From: Nocardia brasiliensis
Lineage (GTDB): Bacteria > Actinomycetota > Actinomycetes > Mycobacteriales > Mycobacteriaceae
DNA length: 64,000 nucleotides
NCBI RefSeq assembly: GCF_011801125.1
Contig: NZ_CP046171.1
Coordinates: 5,828,001-5,892,000, forward strand
Direction: 5' to 3'
The translations under genes and the position numbers were made by a program. Under the pieces are notes generated by a model. That model was given only the letters and a program-made list of their open reading frames with translations. It ran no database searches and was not told the DNA's origin. This document shows, piece by piece, positions 60,985-64,000 of the stretch (positions within the stretch are counted from its first letter, which is position 1; the number at the start of each line of letters is the position of its first letter).

Positions 60985-61000
60985 ACACGACATGTTGCGA
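60985..61000. promoter_or_regulatory. NrdR-like box 2 upstream of nrdHIE
   Basis: ACACGACATGTTGCGA matches the left half and core of the NrdR pattern and starts 32 bp from box 1, the spacing needed to place both on one DNA face. Confidence 0.6.
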
Positions 61001-61121
61001 GTCACAAGGATGAAATTCGAAGGCGGTAAGTACCTGGACACTCGATTCGCAACCCGACACGTCCGTGGCGCAGATCACAATTTCGTACCGTAGCTGATCT
61101 TCAGCAAACTCCAGGGACAAG

Positions 61122-61161
61122 CGAAGAGGGCCACCTCTACCGGGAGAGATGACCCTCTTCG
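61122..61161 (-). terminator. Terminator of the FMN reductase gene
   Basis: CGAAGAGGG / CCCTCTTCG forms a 9-bp stem with inner pairing ACCTCT / AGAGAT. It lies 17 bp past the stop at 61178. Confidence 0.65.
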
Positions 61162-61177
61162 AGACCGGACGGGAAGC

Positions 61178-61747
61178 TTACACGGTGGCGAGTTCACCAC
61201 GGGACGCCTCCACCAACTCGTGCACCGAGGCGCCGAGCTGAGTCAGCGCTTCCGCATCCTCGCGCGGGTGTGTCGCGGCGAACCGCTCGCCGATCGTCGC
61301 GAAGCTCAGATGCGCCGCCTCCACCACCTCGGCACCGGCGACGCCGAGCGACTTGACCGCGTCGCCGTGCGCCCACTGCGCGGCGCGCGGGCTGATCGAC
61401 GCGCTGATCACGGCCGTCGGCTTACCCTTGATCGCGCCGACACCGTACGGGCGCGAGGTCCAGTCGATGGCGTTCTTCAGTACACCGGGCAGCGTGCCGT
61501 TGTACTCGGGCGTGACGATCAACAGCCCGTCGGCCGCGGCGACCGCGTCGCGCAAGGCCTGCGCCCGCGCGGGCACGGCACCCTCGACATCGAGGTCCTC
61601 GTTGTAGAACGGAATATCGGCAAGACCTTCGTACAGGGTGATCTCCACACCCTCGGGAGCGGTGAGGACGGCGGTCTCCGCCAGCCGCCGATTGATCGAG
61701 GCGGCACGCAGGCTACCGACGAGAGCGAGGATGCGGGTCTGTCCCAT
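61178..61747 (-). CDS. NADPH-dependent FMN reductase
   Basis: The 189-aa flavodoxin-like protein has the FMN phosphate loop VGSLRAASINRRLAE and the family signature VTPEYNGTLPGVLKNAIDWTSRPYG. It would reduce FMN, quinones or azo compounds with NADPH. AGGAG lies 5 nt before the ATG at 61747; the longer frame upstream is not coding. It diverges from a TetR regulator with an operator-like palindrome between them, so it is probably repressed by that protein. Confidence 0.9.
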   Translation of the reverse strand: MGQTRILALVGSLRAASINRRLAETAVLTAPEGVEITLYEGLADIPFYNEDLDVEGAVPARAQALRDAVAAADGLLIVTPEYNGTLPGVLKNAIDWTSRPYGVGAIKGKPTAVISASISPRAAQWAHGDAVKSLGVAGAEVVEAAHLSFATIGERFAATHPREDAEALTQLGASVHELVEASRGELATV

Positions 61748-61799
61748 GACAACTCCTGGTGTACTGAGTGTGGTGTCCGAACTTTCACCTGAGACTAAC

Positions 61800-61813
61800 C
61801 GGACTATGGTCCG
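61800..61813. promoter_or_regulatory. TetR-type operator CGGAC-TATG-GTCCG
   Basis: A perfect 5-4-5 inverted repeat lies in the 87-bp gap between the divergent FMN reductase (61747) and TetR (61835) genes. This is the usual place for an autoregulatory operator. Confidence 0.6.
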
Positions 61814-61834
61814 ATTACTTCCCGCGGAGACTGC

Positions 61835-62494
61835 GTGAGCGCTGTGAGCTACCCCACTTCGGACCGGCCGACGCCGGGACAACGACCGCTGCTCGGCATC
61901 GGCGCTCCGCTTCCCGGCACCGCCGAGCCCACCGAGCGCGCCGACGCCGCGCGCAATCGGCAGCTGCTGCTCGACGCCGCGCAGCAGCTGGTGCGCGAGC
62001 AGGACGTCGACAGCCTCACCATGGACGCGCTGGCCAAGCGCGCGGGCGTCGGCAAGGGGACCGTCTTCCGCCGGTTCGGCAGCCGGGCCGGACTGCTGCT
62101 GGCTCTGCTCGACCATTCGGAGCGAAAGTTCCAGCACGCGTTCATGTTCGGCCCGCCCCCGCTCGGTCCCGGCGCGCCACCGGTCGAGCGGCTCGTCGCG
62201 TTCGGCCGGGCCCGGCTGCTCGACATCGAGGTGGAAGGCGAGTTGTATCGCGCGGCCGAGGTCGGCGAGGCCGGTGACCGGTTCTCCGGCGCGCCCTATG
62301 GACTGCTCAAGGCGCACGTGGCGATGCTGTTGCGGGAGGCGAACGAACCGGGCGAGATCCCGTTGCTCGCCGACAGTCTGGTCGCCGCGTTGAATTCCCC
62401 GCTGGTCATGCATCAGATGCACGTCCAGGGGTACAGCACCGAACAGCTCGGGGACAACTGGGAGACGTTGATTCGCCGCGTTGTCTCGAGCTGA
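61835..62494 (+). CDS. TetR-family transcriptional regulator
   Basis: The 219-aa protein has a TetR helix-turn-helix at about 38-85 ([53 protein letters not shown]) after a disordered 35-residue N-terminus. The C-terminal ligand domain has no recognisable specificity. Start is GTG at 61835. It is divergent from the FMN reductase, its likely target, and its end comes 23 bp before nadE. Confidence 0.88.
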   Translation: MSAVSYPTSDRPTPGQRPLLGIGAPLPGTAEPTERADAARNRQLLLDAAQQLVREQDVDSLTMDALAKRAGVGKGTVFRRFGSRAGLLLALLDHSERKFQHAFMFGPPPLGPGAPPVERLVAFGRARLLDIEVEGELYRAAEVGEAGDRFSGAPYGLLKAHVAMLLREANEPGEIPLLADSLVAALNSPLVMHQMHVQGYSTEQLGDNWETLIRRVVSS

Positions 62495-62516
62495 ACAGTC
62501 AGTAGAGTGGGCTGCC

Positions 62517-63344
62517 ATGCGGAACCTGCGCGAACAGATCATTGCGGAATTGGGCGTCCAGCCGAGCATCGAACCGAAGACCGAGGTGCGGCGCCGGGTC
62601 GATTTCCTGAAGGATTATCTGAACGCCACTCCCGCAAAGGGTTTCGTGCTCGGTATCAGCGGCGGCCAGGACAGCACGCTGGCCGGGCGGCTGTGCCAGC
62701 TGGCTGTCGAGGAACTGCGGGCCGAGGGTGGCGACGCCACCTTCCTCGCGGTGCGGCTGCCCTACGGCGTGCAGGCCGACGAGGCCGACGCACGCACGGC
62801 ACTGCGCTTCATCCAGCCGGACAAGTCCGTGTCGGTGAACGTGCGCCCGAGCGCGAACGCGGCCGCCGGTGAGGTGGCCTCCGCGCTGAAGATCGACAAG
62901 CTGCGCGACTTCGTGCGCGGCAACATCAAGGCGCGCGAGCGGATGGTGATCCAATACGCCCTCGCCGGGCAGGAGAATCTGCTCGTGATCGGCACCGATC
63001 ACGCGGCAGAGGCGGTCACCGGCTTCTTCACCAAGTACGGCGACGGCGGCGTCGACCTGACCCCGCTCACCGGCCTCACCAAGCGCCAGGGCGCGGCGCT
63101 GCTGCAGGAGCTGGGCGCCCCGGCCAGCGTCTGGTCCAAGGTGCCGACCGCGGACCTGGAGGACGACCGCCCCGCCCTGCCCGACGAGGAGGCGCTCGGC
63201 CTCACCTACCGCGAGATCGACGACTATCTCGAAGGCAAGGACGTCACCGCCGAGGTCGCCGAGCGGATCGAATCCCTGTTCCGCAACACCCGCCACAAGC
63301 GCGCCGTCCCGGTAACCCCCCTCGACGACTGGTGGCGCGCATAG
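62517..63344 (+). CDS. nadE: Ammonia-dependent NAD+ synthetase
   Basis: The 275-aa enzyme converts nicotinic acid adenine dinucleotide to NAD+ with ATP and ammonia. It has the P-loop SGGQDS (48-53), [34 protein letters not shown] and [17 protein letters not shown]. There is no glutaminase domain, so it is the short, NH3-using form, unlike the long glutamine-dependent NadE of M. tuberculosis. The ATG at 62517 gives [13 protein letters not shown]; an upstream ATG at 62481 overlaps the TetR gene and is less likely. Confidence 0.95.
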   Translation: MRNLREQIIAELGVQPSIEPKTEVRRRVDFLKDYLNATPAKGFVLGISGGQDSTLAGRLCQLAVEELRAEGGDATFLAVRLPYGVQADEADARTALRFIQPDKSVSVNVRPSANAAAGEVASALKIDKLRDFVRGNIKARERMVIQYALAGQENLLVIGTDHAAEAVTGFFTKYGDGGVDLTPLTGLTKRQGAALLQELGAPASVWSKVPTADLEDDRPALPDEEALGLTYREIDDYLEGKDVTAEVAERIESLFRNTRHKRAVPVTPLDDWWRA

Positions 63345-63538
63345 GGCCGCCGGCCACGGGATTCCGCATTGGCGGACCAGTTCGGTGCGCTCGGCGGCAT
63401 CGACGCCGACCCGCCCCGACTCCCCCCATGGCGTGCTGGGCGAAAACGGTGCTCACGAGCCCGGCGAGATCGCCATCCTTCCTCGACTGGTACCCCTCTA
63501 TTCAGACGACGAAGAACTCGGTCCGTTCGCTACCTTGC

Positions 63539-63781
63539 TCAGCCGCCTGCGAACGGTGGCAGCACATCGACTCGCGGGGTCAGGGCGGTGGCGGGGTCGC
63601 GGGTGAGCTCGTCACCGACCAGGTAGGCGCACACCGACAGCATCTTGTCCAGATCGGGCCCGTACGACGCGGACAGGGTCGAGCGCAGGTCGCCGACCGT
63701 GGCGCCGACCGGAAAGTCCAGGTGCTCGCGGTCCTTGCCGACCGCGTCCGCGATCGCGGCGAAGTAGCGGATCTCAACCAC
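63539..63781 (-). CDS. MoaD/ThiS-family sulfur carrier protein
   Basis: The 80-aa ubiquitin-fold protein starts [23 protein letters not shown] and ends [10 protein letters not shown], with the C-terminal Gly-Gly used for thiocarboxylation. Being next to moaA, it is probably the small subunit of molybdopterin synthase, giving sulfur to the molybdenum cofactor. Start is GTG at 63781, overlapping the moaA stop by 8 bp. Confidence 0.88.
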   Translation of the reverse strand: MVEIRYFAAIADAVGKDREHLDFPVGATVGDLRSTLSASYGPDLDKMLSVCAYLVGDELTRDPATALTPRVDVLPPFAGG

Positions 63782-64000
63782 CGATGGCTCCCATCGTGCG
63801 TTCGGGCGGGACGAACCCCTCGGCGTCGATGCCGTGGCCCGCCCACTTGTTCCACATCGCACCGCGCCACAGCGTGGCAAGCTCGTGGTCGTCGGCACCC
63901 GAGCGCAGCACCCGGCGCAGATCGTATTCCTGATCGCTGAACAGGCAGGACCGCAGCATGCCGTCGGCGGTGAGCCGGGTGCGGTCGCAGGTGTCGCAGA
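63774..64000 (-). CDS. moaA: GTP 3',8-cyclase MoaA, 3' end only
   Basis: The visible 75 codons are the MoaA C-terminus: [20 protein letters not shown] holds the last cysteines for the C-terminal [4Fe-4S] cluster, then [22 protein letters not shown], ending TMGAIGG with the Gly-Gly tail needed for catalysis. The gene runs off the right edge of the window. It makes cyclic pyranopterin triphosphate from GTP with SAM in molybdopterin synthesis and is coupled to the MoaD-like gene. Confidence 0.92.
   Translation of the reverse strand, partial: CDTCDRTRLTADGMLRSCLFSDQEYDLRRVLRSGADDHELATLWRGAMWNKWAGHGIDAEGFVPPERTMGAIGG

Larger units (their letters stand above)
60768..61177. other. 410-bp intergenic region with the nrdHIE promoter
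   Basis: No gene is seen. It holds the nrdH leader, two NrdR-like boxes (60953 and 60985) and, at the far end, the terminator of the FMN reductase gene (61122-61161). The region 61000-61100 is A+T-richer than average. Confidence 0.6.

Overview
The window reads as one continuous high-G+C actinobacterial chromosome segment, most likely Nocardia or a close relative in the Mycobacteriales. The main evidence is gene order. From about 1.9 kb to 21.7 kb, and again at the nrd genes, the order matches the Mycobacterium tuberculosis Rv3028c-Rv3053c region from memory: etfA, etfB, methyltransferase, GH57 enzyme, GT4 glycosyltransferase, beta-propeller lipoprotein, acetyltransferase, two methyltransferases, echA17-like, NUDIX, ABC ATPase, serB2, ctaD, fecB, then nrdF and nrdHIE. 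I see no tRNA, rRNA, CRISPR array or insertion sequence.

Layout. 1-1.75 kb: a lower-G+C pair of unknown genes (a 385-aa protein and a DUF4365 protein), foreign in look and closed by a strong terminator. 1.9-3.7 kb: electron transfer flavoprotein etfBA. 3.9-12.8 kb: enzymes resembling the mycobacterial methylglucose lipopolysaccharide (MGLP) pathway, with a DUF1697 gene between. 12.9-20.3 kb: echA, NUDIX, ABC ATPase, small membrane protein, Pth2-like hydrolase, chagasin-like lipoprotein, serB2 and ctaD, all on the minus strand. 20.6-38.4 kb: a FecB-like lipoprotein, a 150-aa adenylation-domain fragment, a 4,438-aa trimodular NRPS (C-A-PCP-E-C-A-PCP-C-A-PCP-E*-TE) and a three-gene Drr-type ABC exporter, the NRPS and exporter genes joined by start/stop overlaps. 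38.5-39.5 kb: nrdF.

39.5-57.8 kb is accessory DNA that separates nrdF from nrdHIE. It holds an orphan XRE/DUF5753 regulator, a GNAT, a DprE1-like oxidase broken by one extra G, a SRPBCC/ArsR operon with its likely operator, a stand-alone mraY, a secreted CAP-domain protein, mgtE behind a probable M-box riboswitch, a DJ-1/PfpI protein, a GT1 glycosyltransferase and an IclR regulator. It ends in a sulfur-type ABC importer plus flavin monooxygenase operon, preceded by a 20-codon leader peptide of the actinobacterial sulfur-attenuator kind. 57.8-64 kb: nrdHIE, an FMN reductase divergent from a TetR regulator, nadE, a MoaD-like protein and the 3' end of moaA.

How parts connect. Class Ib ribonucleotide reductase is split in two but appears co-regulated: paired NrdR-like boxes 32 bp apart lie upstream of both nrdF and nrdH. 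The NRPS locus looks like one export-coupled peptide pathway, with two oddities: a gene for a truncated adenylation domain at its head, and a final epimerization domain that has lost its active-site histidines.
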